A stretch of DNA of 64,000 bases from Saturnia japonica (GCA_033032175.1 CM065313.1:12811327-12875326), one strand, 5' to 3'. Shown: positions 24,526-35,879, numbered from the stretch's first letter. The notes: generated from the letters alone by a model not told the origin. Numbers and translations: made by a program.

Positions 24526-25130
24526 CTTCATTACTTCAATGAAAAAATGGAGAGTATTCAAAATTTCCCTTAACTTATTCATATTAGATGTTAGGAGGCG
24601 TATCAAAGGCTTTACAATTAAATAAGTAAATTATTTATGTAGTAATACGCAGAGTAAGCATTGTAGGAGTTCAGACTATCGAGGAAAACATTTCCACGTA
24701 GCTTTCAAATTATTTTAGGAATATTTCGGGAATTTTTAATTTCTAATGTGATAAATATTAGTGATCCTGAGCTAGCCATTAATCTTGTTTATCATAGCTC
24801 TACAATACAAACGCAACATGTGTTAATTAATCGACTAGACCACATAATCGAGTATGTAAAGTCTCTATAACGCAAGTGAGAATACACTGAGAAACAAATC
24901 AATCTGTGGTAGTACTATGTCCTCGAGGTGACACGTGACTCATCACACTGCACACGCTTGTCACACAATAAACAACAATAACATCTAATAGTGTTCTACA
25001 AACGTGTGATATGCACATCCTCATGTTCATAGGTAATTATTATCACTCATTAGAACATGTATTGGTTTATGGAAGACGTATATTCCAATATCATATAAAC
25101 TACAGAGTTTTATAACTTTTTTTATTAATA

Positions 25131-25385
25131 ACTGCCTCATTTGCCTAGTGGTCGTAAGCGCGACTACTATGCTTGAGGTCCTGGGTTCGATTCCCAAGTC
25201 GGGCAAAGTGTTATTGGGTTTTTCTATGAAATTCTCAGTAGCAGCTCGGAGTTCGGCTTAAATGGCAGTAGGCTCGCCCCCTATTACATGGGACCGAAAA
25301 ACATACCCGGCAAACTGTGTGTGTACATTTAGTACACCTCTGCCTAACTCTTCTAGGATACAGGCGTGATATTATGTTATGTTAT
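25131..25385 (+). mobile_element. tRNA-derived SINE, near full length
   Basis: The first ~73 bases read as a tRNA: pol III A box 'tgcctagtggtcg' (about 25142) and a perfect B box GGTTCGATTCC (about 25190-25200), then 'gtcgggca'. The body follows ('gtgttattgggtttttcta', 'ctcagtagcagctcggag', 'taggctcgccccctattaca', 'acctctgcctaactctt') and ends in a TATG-like tail. This matches the general plan of moth SINEs transcribed by RNA polymerase III and mobilised by LINE proteins. It is not a functional tRNA gene: the stems are imperfect and the SINE body follows directly. Confidence 0.85.
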
Positions 25386-25427
25386 TAAACATTCTTAAAT
25401 ATTATATCACTAGCTGTTTCAACAGTG

Positions 25428-25612
25428 CTAAATTTATTCGAGCAAGGTCACCGCGCCGCTGCAGCGCTGCTGCGCTGGCAACGCAATCGTGTAGCCTATC
25501 ACTGTTCTCACTTCCAATACTTACCAACAGCTTGACAGCTTCTTTGACGTTCATGGTTACTGCTCCACTCCTTAGGGTCGTAGCGTGAAGTTATATAGCG
25601 TATAATCTTGCC
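25428..25612 (-). mobile_element. Helitron-like fragment, inverted
   Basis: Read on the minus strand it gives 'gctatataacttcacgctac', 'aaggagtggagcagtaacc' and 'aagctgttggtaagtattg', the right half of the 12955-13195 element. The left half is absent. A G/C-rich 'gcagcgctgctgcgctgg' follows at 25455-25480. Confidence 0.5.
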
Positions 25613-25617
25613 CAATA

Positions 25618-25870
25618 AATCTATACTAATATAATAAAGTGGAAAAGTTTTTTTTGTTTGTTTGCTTAAACACGCTAATCACTGGAACTACCGTCGGATT
25701 AGAATTTTTTTTTTATGTATATGATAGCTAGACTCTCGAGGAATAGTATAAGATAAGGCTACAACTCTCAGACAGCCTTAAATATTGGTTTTTGTTACGT
25801 AAGTCGGAAGTCGAGGCCCTCCCGAACTGCTTTAACCGCGTACGCAGGCGTAATCGTTAATGATACTGAA
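25618..25870 (+). mobile_element. Helitron-like 5' fragment
   Basis: It starts with TCTATACTAATATAATAAAG at about 25619, the widespread lepidopteran Helitron 5' end, then 'tttgtttgcttaaacacgct' and 'aatcactggaactaccg'. It abuts the inverted fragment to its left. No CTAG 3' end was found. Confidence 0.55.
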
Positions 25871-25944
25871 ATATAATGTTCTACATTATATTATTCCTTA
25901 GTATATCTAAAAAAAATTAGCAATAGCATATACCTATCTCTTAT

Positions 25945-26135
25945 ACATAAGCCACAATAAGGTATTTTGTGATAAAGATTTGTTGAAAATTAAGAAGTGG
26001 TTTATAAGCATTCTTTTTAGACATGGCATATTAATCCTTACTTAAGTTACTTCATCATAAAGACAATTATGAAGTTAAATTTTGCACTTCATAGTTTGTT
26101 ATTTGGACACATAATTTAGGAAATAACAAAAACAA
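25945..26135 (+). mobile_element. Helitron-like fragment (copy of 18951-19275)
   Basis: 'ataagccacaataaggta', 'tttgttgaaaattaagaagt', 'agacatggcata', 'cttcatcataaagac' and 'tttggacacataattt' appear in the reverse-complement order of the 18951-19275 element. Both termini are missing. Confidence 0.55.
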
Positions 26136-26189
26136 GCAACTCTCCGTGCCGCGCTGAGCATATGTGAGTGGCCCAGATATATCCCGGAC

Positions 26190-26267
26190 TTTAAGCCCGG
26201 TGAAGCTGTAAAAACCGTCAGAGGCTCTAGGGTCCCTAAGGCTAACAGTATAGTTAGTGCAAAAAAA
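26190..26267 (+). mobile_element. Family C retroposon fragment C2, poly(A) end
   Basis: 'aagcccggtgaagctgtaaa', 'ccctaaggctaacagtatag' then A(7). Same 3' end as the other family C copies; 5' truncated. Confidence 0.65.
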
Positions 26268-26385
26268 TATATATATCCCAGACCTAGTAATATTAGATAA
26301 AACTACATTACAAGCCTACATGCCTTACTCAAAGTATTCAAAAGTTGCCGGGTTTAATCTGTCAATTTAACTATAAGACGAAATA

Positions 26386-27054
26386 CAGTGTAAACTCTTT
26401 ATAACGTTATCCTTTATAACGATAAACTCCCTATAACGTTGAAGTGAGCCCAACTTGGTTGGTTTGCGTTAAAACCCACATATTGAAACACTCTATATAG
26501 CGATACGCCATTCTCTATTACGAAGAAATGTGTTCATATTTTTAGACAGTAAATATTTATTATCGGTATTATTGTTTATTATCAGGTAACAAAAGACTTT
26601 GAAGCTCCGAAACATCCGAGGTCGTTCTAGCTTTTGTTATCCTTAATTGCCTTGAACACGTGCAGTATGACGCATTGTTTTCTCGGAAGTGATGGTCTTC
26701 GACCAAGCATACTGGGTACCTATCGTATTATCAGTCGTAAACCTACTTTGAAACTGTTAACATGGCCAGTAAACGGAAAGCGATTAGTGTTGACGAAAAA
26801 GTTTGATAGAAGAAGATATGAATAGAATACATAAAATAATACAAAACAAGTACTGGCATAGCAAAAAACGTCAGACAAAGTTATCAGACTATATGTGTAA
26901 ACAATAATTTATAAGCATTTATTATCTAAGACATATATATTAAAAATTCTTGTTAATTTGGTTGTTTTTTTTTGTGCACTCCATATAACGATAACTCTCT
27001 ACAACGATAAAAAATGCTCAGTCCCTTGAGTTTCGTTATAAAGAGTTTACACTG
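26386..27054 (+). mobile_element. Deleted pogo/Tigger-like (Tc1/mariner superfamily) transposon
   Basis: Perfect 21 bp terminal inverted repeats: CAGTGTAAACTCTTTATAACG at 26386-26406 and its exact complement ending at 27054. Each end is flanked by TA (26384-26385 and 27055-27056), the target-site duplication of this superfamily. Inside each end, ACGATA-type words spaced about 20 bp form subterminal repeats. At 669 bp it is far too short for the usual ~500-residue transposase; only the N-terminal start remains (see 26762-26806). It is a non-autonomous, internally deleted copy with well-preserved ends. Confidence 0.88.
26762..26806 (+). pseudogene. N-terminal stub of Tigger/pogo transposase
   Basis: ATG at 26762 opens MASKRKAISVDEKV and then TGA (26804-26806). 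'KRKxxSVxEK' is the usual opening of pogo/Tigger-type transposases, just ahead of the CENP-B-like helix-turn-helix. The rest of the DNA-binding domain and the DDE catalytic domain are gone. Position and strand agree with the surrounding TIRs. Confidence 0.7.
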
Positions 27055-27056
27055 TA

Positions 27057-27660
27057 ATTTTTTTTTTTTTTTAGAATAGTAAATAATCACGTTACATCAT
27101 TTATTATTTACGTGGTTATTCTTATTACTCTTTTCATTTTACTGTATAATATAGGTACGTAGATAGTAGTTTCAGATTGTTATAGAATAGACAAAATAGT
27201 TGATATACTTTCACGCATCATGACATGCTACAAAAAAATCTAACTTCTTCTTATAGTAAATTAATCTTATAATGAATGGTCAAGTTATCCGCACGATAAT
27301 AAACGTTAAAAATTTAGTAAAATTGCCAAAACAAACCTTTGAAGTATGTTGTAACAACCAATGAGGATACAGGTTAAGGTGACCAAACTTCCGTAACTTC
27401 ATGAGATTAATTTAAGAAGACAGGAACTACAATGTAGTTCTTGTGTGGCTATTTCGTACGCTCAGCTGAGGCGAGAATTTACATATTGACAATGGAAAAA
27501 CGAGCAAAAACAGTTCAAGGTGTGCTTACACACAAGTAACTTTTGAGAGCTGAATATTGCCAGATTCAGTGTACTTCTAGTTAAGTCATGTAATGACTCT
27601 ACTCCACATTTACTCATACCACATAATAAGTAGTACAGTCCAAAAATCAGTACAGTAGCT
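27057..27660. other. AT-rich stretch, no gene seen
   Basis: A T-run directly follows the transposon. Nothing else recognised; the minus-strand frame at 27462-27704 has no known motif. Confidence 0.45.
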
Positions 27661-27702
27661 AACTGGTAGATCACGATAATTGCGTCCCAGTGGATAGCGA
27701 CC

Positions 27703-27714
27703 AATGTACACCCG
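27703..27714 (+). repeat. Left target-site duplication of C3
   Basis: ATGTACACCCGC here is identical to 28185-28196 on the other side of the family C element. Confidence 0.75.
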
Positions 27715-28184
27715 CTTTTTTTTTTCTTTTTTTTTTTAAACTGTCTACACTGTTAGCCTTAGGGGCCCTATCCAAAAAACAGAGCCGCTGCGGCTTTTAC
27801 AGCTTCACCGGACTTTGGGGCGAGCGCTTAGGGCACGCAGCCGCAAAAGTTTGTGACGACCCGCACGAGGGTGCCAGAGTGGCCGAACCTCGGCTCGGGC
27901 GGTCGTCGCAATCTATCTAATTCCCTAATCTTAAAAAAAAAAAGAAAAAAAAAGGTCCCTTAAAGAACCAGTACCTGTATGGTGTGCACGTGTGTGTGTT
28001 CATACGTGTGTAATGTTGTATGTGGGTAGCTAAGTGTTGCACGTATAGTGTCACTTGTATCGCGCGGGCGGCTGCCTGACCCAAGGGCTTCACACCGAGG
28101 AACGGACCTAGGCTTGGGTTGCCGCTGGAGAGGGTGGACGTGACGGGTGTGCGAGAGCGAAGTTAACCGCCCGTTCTCTGCGGA
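27715..28184 (-). mobile_element. Family C poly(A) retroposon C3, complete insertion
   Basis: Flanked by a 12 bp perfect direct repeat (27703-27714 and 28185-28196). The plus strand begins with long T runs, so the element lies on the minus strand with a poly(A) 3' end. Minus-strand order: 'ggcggttaacttcgctctcg', 'aagcctaggtccgttcctcg', 'acttagctacccacatac', an internal T-rich block, 'ggtgaagctgtaaaagccgc', 'cctaaggctaacagtgtag', poly(A). Length about 470 bp. The TSD plus poly(A) shows LINE-type mobilisation. I see no clear pol III boxes, so I cannot say SINE or 5'-truncated LINE. It is the reference copy for C1, C2 and C4-C7. Confidence 0.78.
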
Positions 28185-28196
28185 TGTACACCCGCC
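28185..28196 (+). repeat. Right target-site duplication of C3
   Basis: Identical 12-mer to 27703-27714. Confidence 0.75.
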
Positions 28197-28779
28197 TTAG
28201 CGGCATGCTTATAAGCTTGTCCCATTCGGGGAATAGCCAATGTACGTCCTATAACAAGCGGGGTGGTGGCGGCCACCATGTACATGGTGATAAGCCCATC
28301 ACAGTGGCTCTTTTGGTCAACAACTCTATATCTAGCTGCCGAAAGGTTAGAGGCCGGTTTTACAGTGGCGACCGTCGCTGGATTGCCAATCTCTCGATAG
28401 CCGCTGTTATTTTTGGATTTTACTGTGTTTACCATTATGCAGAGAGATTGCGAGCACTTTGCCGTGCTACTTACTGTTTAAAGAAATGTAATAGAGTAAT
28501 TATTGATAGACGAGAATTTAGCGATAATCTTCTCGTTGTACCGATATAATATATCCATGCAGTTACATATATTTAAGCTAATTCTGAAAGACGACACACA
28601 GTTTTTCGGCGTCATTTACAATAAGGAAGAAAAGGCGTAAAAGCTATTACAATGGACAGGGATTAAAGTTCAAAAAATTTAGAAAACTATTTCGATTTTC
28701 AACAACGCATACAAGACTCTTCTAGAAGAGTGATTAAGCGATTGTAATTTGTCTATGAATTTCCTAGGAATGATTAATT

Positions 28780-29037
28780 ATGGACGTGGTATCCCCACTC
28801 GTGTGTGATGAGCCGGCGGGTGGTGCAGTCTCGTATATGGCAAGGTCGGTGGGTGCGCTCGTCCACGGCACAACAAGCTCGCACGCGACATACGTGCACA
28901 ATCACTTTCACTACGCGTCTTACCAAATGCAACACCGAAATAAATTACCTAGAATAGTGCACTACAATATTCTTCTACCAATGAAAAGAAATCTTTCACC
29001 TTCACTCCACAGGATTTCAATTCTCTTGTGCTTGTAG
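28780..29037 (+). other. Open frame in a non-repeat G+C-richer patch
   Basis: An ATG-initiated 85-codon frame starts MDVVSPLVCDEPAGG. The first ~150 bp are more G+C-rich than the surroundings and match no repeat seen here; the second half of the frame is AT-rich and looks non-coding. There is no recognised domain and no clear donor. It could be a short coding exon, a conserved element or chance. Confidence 0.15.
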
Positions 29038-29039
29038 TT

Positions 29040-31220
29040 ATTTTATTTACAGTGCAATAATTAATAATAACTAAAATATGTTAGTTAATTATAAATTCGT
29101 CTGTTATCAATAAAACACAATATAATATATTATCAAAACAATTTCACTCTGTCTAAGGTTTTATAAGAGAAAATAACAAAACTTTGCAATATACAGCAAT
29201 ATTTCAAATAATATATAATAAAACTGAAAAATAACGGTCAATATTACAAATATAGTTAACTGACCCCTTTATTGCAATTAATGGAGGATGCAAAATCAGT
29301 GACATCATAAAACACCAAAAGAAGCAAATTTTATGACCTAAATTAAGATAAAATTAATACGACACTGTTTACTTACTTAAGTTAAATTGTTATGTCACAT
29401 CTAGTATTACTGACCAGTGATTCGCCAATCGTTAGGCTTCCTACTTGCGACGCGCTAAATTCGTTTCAGTGCGAACTGTGCTTTCGTAACACTAAAAGCT
29501 CACGTAACCAACGCGATGTTACAAAGCACAATAACGGCTTAACATATGATTTGTACATGCGTATGTTCTGATTTCACTACGTACTTATTGGATAACAGAA
29601 ATGCATCTGCCTATAAGTTATAAGAATATTTGTATTATTGTTTTATTTGATTTTCTTTCTATCATTTCAATTTACAACCATAAATCCATTTCTTAGGAAA
29701 TCTTGCTTTTTCTTCTTACCATTATATAGAATTAGTATAAGCATGGTCAGCACAACTAGTTTGCATCTTCCACTCTCCTCATCCCATCCTTCTGTCATCT
29801 CAATATTCACACCTTTTATAGGCATATCATTCCTGACACAATCCGTCCATACCTTCTTCGGTCTTTCACTACTTCATACTTAACATTCTTCTAGTCATAC
29901 GACTCTCAACCCTCCTCACGTCATCCACACTAACCTATCACCATTTAACTTGTCTGTGGCTGGTGTCACAATTTTTGATTTTTTAAATTTCCTCTGTTAT
30001 ACTAATTCCTTATCTATCCATTCGAGTTACACAACATATTTATTTAAATATTCGCATCTCTACTACATGTAACCTTCTTTTAACAGTTTGCTTAGTTGCT
30101 CTGCTCACAGATCATGTGTGCATTATTGTGTGCTCTTCTTGTACGTTAGAGAGAGTATCAGGCCGTAAAAAGACTTTATCGTTTAAAAAATGTTATATTT
30201 TAATTTATCCTCATTATGAAAGTATTTAAAGCTCTCCTAGGAATACATGGTATAATTATTTAATTAATTAGATTAAATTAATTAATTTTAGCTGATCTTT
30301 ACAAACTTTATTATTAATAATTACGGAGTTCACCTATGTAGCTTTTTAAATTTCACAATGTTGGTAAATCATTTCTTTTTCTAAGAGTTTTCGATAAGAT
30401 AATTTCACATACCTACAACTAATCTACTGCCAGCATTAATATCTTTTCGTTTATTCGTATTCTAATACCATATATTCAGTACAAAATATGTGTGTTAGAT
30501 ACACTTATGGAATCTTGTAGCGATAATTATTATGACGCAAATGAGTCGCGACATCACTTTGTATAATTAGGTAGGTAAGTCATTGAGTCAATAAATCCAT
30601 CCGTTGTCGGTCTGTGCGACGATGTCGGTAATGTTTTGATGTCCACCGCACACCTTGGAACCGTGAGTCATACGGACCCAAATATTTCCAAATAACTAAA
30701 TGACTTCATACGGTCACAGTCATATTATTAAGAATAAAGGGAATGCTAACCCAACTTCTCGGGTATGGCGGTGGCCTAAGGAACCCTTGTGAGTGTTTTA
30801 TCTCTTCAATTTTTATATTACTTATATCATACTTTTCTATAATTGTCATTAATATAATTAAATACATTTGCAATCACTTTAAATTGACACGTGTAACATA
30901 TATTATGCTCATTTATAAAAGTAAAACTGAATGTCCGTTACAATAGAAAACATTTTGAATCTTATAAACGAATAGATTAGTTTTAAAATAAATAAGCACA
31001 AAAAATATGCATGATATTCTCAAAGGGAGTAACAATTATATTTGTAAATTTATTAGCGTATCAAAAAAAATTTTTTTTTTGTACAGCTAATGTTTGACTT
31101 CAATCTCACTCAATGCTAAGTTACGAAGCGGCCGAAAATGCATATTCAATCTAGAAATGTACAGACACAAATTCAGTCTCTGGAACACGATGATAGTGTT
31201 CCAAGCGACAGATTTTTTAT
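29040..31220. other. AT-rich stretch, no gene seen
   Basis: 29640-29990 is notably pyrimidine-rich on the plus strand (words like 'cttccactctcctcatccc'), reminiscent of LINE untranslated regions, but I cannot assign it. TTAATTAA words cluster at 30255-30290. No gene recognised. Confidence 0.45.
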
Positions 31221-31224
31221 ATAA

Positions 31225-31560
31225 TGGCACGTCAAAGGCACTGTAGGTACTGTCTGATGATAAGCACAGTACAATATAAACACAACGGCGACCACCGATA
31301 GATCGAAATCCATCGACAGTCACCGGTCTGCAAGCCTATCAGCTGCTGGACATACACAGGCTGTTTACTAAACGCGACAAACAAAAAGAGAGTACAGATA
31401 CGGATTTATTTCTATCTGCATGGTGTTCGTGATTTAATTGGGTACAAATCCCTACCACCACGCTTGATTACTAGATACACTTCATCGTTTGATCCCGGAA
31501 CGCAACACGCCCAAGCCTCGCGATCCATTCGGACAAAATTATCGTGTCCCACCACCCAGA
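31225..31560 (-). repeat. Family D copy D5 (tandem dimer)
   Basis: The left edge has 'tgatgataagcacagtacaa' and 'acaacggcgaccaccgatag'. Two units follow: 'ggacatacacaggctg...aaacgcgacaaac' (about 31349-31382) and 'agatacacttcatcg...gatcccggaacgc' (about 31472-31503), spaced about 120 bp and separated by 'gggtacaaatccctaccacc'. Same organisation as D3. Confidence 0.55.
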
Positions 31561-31564
31561 CTGA

Positions 31565-32045
31565 TTAATTGATTTCAACTATACAATCTTAGCAAGACAA
31601 GTGATCGCTAGAAAATGCTTTAGCCATGCAATAAATCAAGGGTTTAAGCAATAATTATTCACGAATATGAACAATGTATATAACCACAGACGACTACTAA
31701 TCTGAATCGATGCATAACATCGGCATCAACTCGGCGCATTATTCAGTGCTGTTTACACATACTTGACAATAACAGTTGACGTCTGTGCGACTGTGCCGCA
31801 TTCGCATACACACACTCACACGTATGCAAGCGAACACACATTACCTAAACATTCAAATGTGACAAGGACAAAGTGATTGACGTTCTCAACCAGATTGGCG
31901 AAACGTGGCTTGCCGAATTAAAAGCGAATTAATATTATGTTAGTTTAAAATTTTCGTCTTATATATTCGAATAGTTTCTGTTAATTGCAATCATTAATAA
32001 AATTATTTTCATACAAATAATTAGTTAACACTCGGCATTTTTTTT
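31565..32045. other. AT-rich stretch, no gene seen
   Basis: No recognisable feature. Confidence 0.45.
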
Positions 32046-32049
32046 GTAC

Positions 32050-32300
32050 TACAAAGGTGGCAAACATACATATGGCCCGCCTGATGGTAAGCGGCTACCG
32101 TAGCCTATGGACGCTTGTAATACAATGGGCATCAATCATAGCGCGTTGCCGACTTTAAACCCTCCTACCCCAAGGAGCTCTGGAAATCCCACTCACCGTA
32201 GGAACACAACACTGGGTACTTGGTTGCGATCTATTGTAGGGTATCCCACTAGTCGGACTGTCCCAGGTAGATGGAAATCTCCAAAGAAATTTCTCTGTAC
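32050..32300 (+). repeat. Family A copy, longest
   Basis: It has the full word order: 'ggtggcaaacatacatatgg', 'cccgcctgatggtaagcggc', 'taccgtagcctatggacgct', 'tagcgcgttgccgac', 'ccccaaggagctctgg', 'ggaacacaacactg', 'ggttgcgatctattgtaggg' and 'actagtcggactgtccc'. The 88-codon frame 32107-32373 is a read-through of this repeat. Confidence 0.65.
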
Positions 32301-32747
32301 CCTAACTCTTTTAAGAGGTAGAGGGTATTTCTTAAAAGGAAGGTATTTTTTATGTACCTATTGTTGGTTTTAGGGATATTTTCTGTTGATATCCATAGTC
32401 CATACAAAACTTGATGCTTAACATTAAAATGTGAGATAGCTAGTTTGAGTCTGTTCCCTGTTATAAATATTACAAGCGTTTCGACTGCAAACTACAAATA
32501 AGAGAACATAAATATGACAAGAAATAAGGAGTTCCGACAGAGGATAACTGATAAAAGTAACCAAGAGTAAAACAGTAAGGATTGGAAAAATTATGTAATA
32601 ATATACGAGAACTTAATCACTTAAACGTATGATTTGCTTAGACTTATCCTATACCTAATTGATAGGTACCTAATGGGTAAAAATATAATGTGTAAGTAAA
32701 AGTAGTTCATTAAATAAAAAAATGACGACATTCACATACAAATTTTT

Positions 32748-33396
32748 ATTTTACTTAATATTATAAACCTGAATGAAGAGTTTGTTTGGTTAAACGCAAT
32801 AATCTCAGGAACTACATACTGATTCGACTGGAAAAAAAATTTTTCTGATGGATAACCCATTTATCTAGGAAGGTTATAGGCTATATAATATCACGCTACG
32901 ACCAATAGGAAGGGAATATCAATGAAAAATGTATGCAGCAAACGGAAAATATTTATTCCTTTTGAGAGCTTCCATTGCGTGCGCTGCGTAAATGTTTAAA
33001 GTTACGCAACAATCATGTGTGACAGAATTATTTCTCCTAAAAAGTTCTAAAAAAAGTTCGTGAAAACATATATTTATCTTTTAAGGTTAACTGAATATAA
33101 CCATTTTTATGGGAATAAAATTTGTTTTAAAATAATGCATTATTGCAAAGGTGTTTTTATAAACATCGTATTAAACCTTATAGAAATAAAAAAATATTCA
33201 TCACAAGTATTTAATTTTGAACAAAATTGTCCTTTACATCAATTGATTGCAATAAATATCTAAGTAGACATTTTTAAAATAACTCCACTACAAAATAAAG
33301 AAAGTTTCAGCTCCTTTGGAATTGCATTATAGGTGCCTACTACCACCCCCTCTCTCTCTCTTATATCAAGCAGACGAAGTTGCGTGGGTCAACTAG
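32748..33396 (+). mobile_element. Non-autonomous Helitron, nearly full length
   Basis: The 5' part reads 'acttaatattataaacctga', then 'aataatctcaggaactac', 'aaggttataggctatataat', 'cacgctacgaccaatagga' and 'ttgagagcttccattgcgtg'. It ends 'gacgaagttgcgtgggtcaa' then CTAG (33393-33396) and T. This matches a very common lepidopteran Helitron family in order and in both ends. Non-coding. A second Helitron begins 60 bp downstream. Confidence 0.82.
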
Positions 33397-33457
33397 TAAT
33401 TAATAAATATAAAAAATAGGTAAATTAATAACAACAGAAATATATGAGATGCATTTG

Positions 33458-34007
33458 TCTATATTAATAAATCTGTTGTTCTGTCTGTACAGTTAATATT
33501 ATTGCAAAATTTCCCGATAGACTACTATATGAATGATAATTATTGCAAATATACCATTAAAAAGATTCTTGTCTGTCTTTTTGTATGTCCGGATTTAACT
33601 CAAAAACGAACACTTGTACACCGGAAGTATAAAGTAATTGCATAATTGATGGGCTATAACAATTTTCGATATAATTTCCACAAATTAAAAAACAAAATAT
33701 AGTTCATAAAATTCCATTTACATCAATTCTCAACCGATTCTGATCGAATTTTGTAGAGGGGAAGCATACATCATACCATAAATTGTGAGGCTATAGGAAT
33801 CGTTAAAAATACATTAGATATCGTAGAATAGATTAATAATACTCAACCGATTTTAAAAAAAATTGTACGTGTACGTGGGAAATACATGCCATTCCTCAAT
33901 TGATACGGCATATAAATTGTCAACAATGTGACTAAAAATAAAATTACGGGATGTAAATAACTACTGCGTAGTAACAAACGCCTGCGGAGCCGTGGGCACG
34001 CCGCTAG
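33458..34007 (+). mobile_element. Non-autonomous Helitron, full length
   Basis: It starts TCTATATTAATAAATCTG at 33458 and ends 'gcggagccgtgggcacgc' then CTAG (34004-34007) and T, so both Helitron termini are present. The internal word 'tgtatgtccggatttaactc' links it to 50990-51060 and 'caaaaacg...ataattgatgggctataa' to the same element. About 550 bp, non-coding. Confidence 0.78.
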
Positions 34008-34009
34008 TA

Positions 34010-35565
34010 CATAATTATATAAAATTTTAAGGAAAAGCAAAATTATTGAACTAATAATCCGAAAATCGATTATCGTAAAGAAAGGCTTAATATTAAATGT
34101 TCAAAAGTAAAAAATCGAGTATATGATAAAATTAAATGAAATGTAATTATAATGTCTAATGCATTACATGTATGCAAAAGTAAATTGTTATTGTCTAATA
34201 AGACATAATAATTATCCCATAATCAAAAGAGTTTATCAACTTGTTAAAATATTTATAACACTATATAAAAATTTTAAACTAACGTTAACGAAGAGTTTTT
34301 ACGTATAAAATAAGAGCGAATTCTATGTGCTAATAAACAGGTTTAGAGACATGTATTTGTAATTTTATTTTCTTTAGACATTATAATCGTTTAAAAAATG
34401 GCAGTAACATAACGATAACGTTCGGGTAACAAAAATGTAACAACTACGTATTTACTTTGATTCTAGATGACGGAACCAGAGTAAATAACATCATTATCCG
34501 GGTAGGTTAGGGTTGCCACGAACTAGATGCAGGTGTTCAAAAATTATAAAAAAATATTTATTTTTGGCCGACAAATGAGATTATAAATTTCAAAAGTCGA
34601 AGTAAAGGTTTACTAAAAATATACCACTGTATAATGAAAGCTTTTAAATAAAAATGGAGATTACCCGATCCAGATTAGGTCGACTTTTAAGTAATGTTTT
34701 AGAAATGCATACCAACCAGCATAACAATAGAAAGAAAGTTATTTGGGAGTCCAGGTAATTTAAAATTATGAGTTTAAATCAATCCCTCTCAGAATATAGT
34801 TTAATTACCTGTCAGTTAACCAGTGTGTCCTTAAGTGTGTGTAATATCAGAATATTTTTAAAACAAAAAATAAGTATATGATATCATAAGCATATGATGA
34901 TTGAATAGAATTACTTAAACTCAGAAATTTAATATCATTGCTCAATATAAACAACAGTAAATGACAAATGACAGCCCTGAAGTACATACTGTTCGAACGA
35001 CATTCATTCATAACCATTGTTGTGATTGTGAGTTTGTTCAATGTCGCGCAAAGTACGTTTTATATGAGGTTTGGTGTGTACGTATTCACCTATAGGTTAC
35101 ACATAATAACAATAACAAGATAAATACTACAATATACCAAATTATTTTTCTTGATATGTTTATTATTTTTAATTTCTGTAATTTATAAAAAAAAAATATT
35201 TATAAATAATGTTATTTCTTTTCCATACTAATATTTATATCACTCTTTTTATGTTTCAACGGTTTTACTTAAAATCTGTTTGTAGGATGTTGATGATTTT
35301 TTTTGATATGCCCTATGATTCTACTAATGCTGTAGAGTTGTTTAAGCTAATAAAATACAGGATCTCGCAATACTTTCAAACAGAGGATTGTCTATAAGTG
35401 TCATAACTTAGTCATTGCATGATATAATCGCTTGCCACTCTGCATAATATTAACATACGATCAATAAATATTTAAACTAATAATAATCACCTAATGATAA
35501 AAAAGTTTTTATTGACAGTTTTGTTTGTTATTGGTGTATAGTGTTAACTGTATGACTGAAAACAA
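34010..35565. other. AT-rich stretch, no gene seen
   Basis: No coding signal. The word 'ggagattacccg' at about 34658 may be a trace of the 8414-8886 Helitron family. Confidence 0.45.
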
Positions 35566-35574
35566 AGGTATATT

Positions 35575-35870
35575 GCAGGTTGGTAAGCATGACGGATGTG
35601 TCCTCCTGGATCGTGATCACCATAGTGGGACGGTTAGGCATGTCGCGTTTCGGGATCAGCCGCTGTATATCCAGTCAGCAAGCTGCAGAGTGGTAAGGAT
35701 CTGTACCCGACTGGGTCACGACCACCATGCACTTGGTGATAATCCCGTCACAATATCTTTGTTTTGGTTTGTCGCGTTTCGGCATCAGTCAGTGTATATC
35801 CAGCTGCCGAGCGACGATCAGGCGGCGGTGAGTAGCCGATCCCTCAGTACTCGGTGTTGTTTTTAGATTG
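35575..35870 (+). repeat. Family D copy D6 (clear tandem dimer)
   Basis: The unit 'gtcgcgtttcgggatcagcc' followed by 'gctgtatatccag' starts at 35642 and recurs at 35771 as 'gtcgcgtttcggcatcagtc', a spacing of 129 bp. 'tcaccatagtggga' and 'ccaccatgcacttggtgata' occupy equivalent positions before each. This is the clearest evidence that family D is built of tandem ~105-130 bp monomers. The 113-codon frame across it is a by-product. Confidence 0.6.
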
Positions 35871-35879
35871 TGATAGAAA

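Larger units (their letters stand above)
27665..28420 (+). repeat. Family D copy D4, split by a retroposon
   Basis: The left remnant is 27665-27714 and the right part 28185-28420. They join if the family C insertion and one copy of its duplication are removed. The right part has 'ccaccatgtacatggtgata', 'cccatcacagtggctctttt', 'atatctagctgccga' and 'cagtggcgaccgtcgctgg', the same order as D6. The 121-codon frame 28184-28549 is just this repeat read through. Confidence 0.55.

Noticed and set aside
25131..25205. Possible functional tRNA gene
   Set aside because: The tRNA-like head is followed directly by a SINE body and the stems are imperfect.
27690..27920. 76-codon frame with KQSRCGFYSFTGL, similar to a minus-strand frame at 41261-41533
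   Set aside because: Both are the 3' region of retroposon family C read in the antisense direction; not a gene.
30240..30295. Cluster of TTAATTAA words as homeodomain site array
   Set aside because: Such words are expected by chance in DNA this AT-rich.
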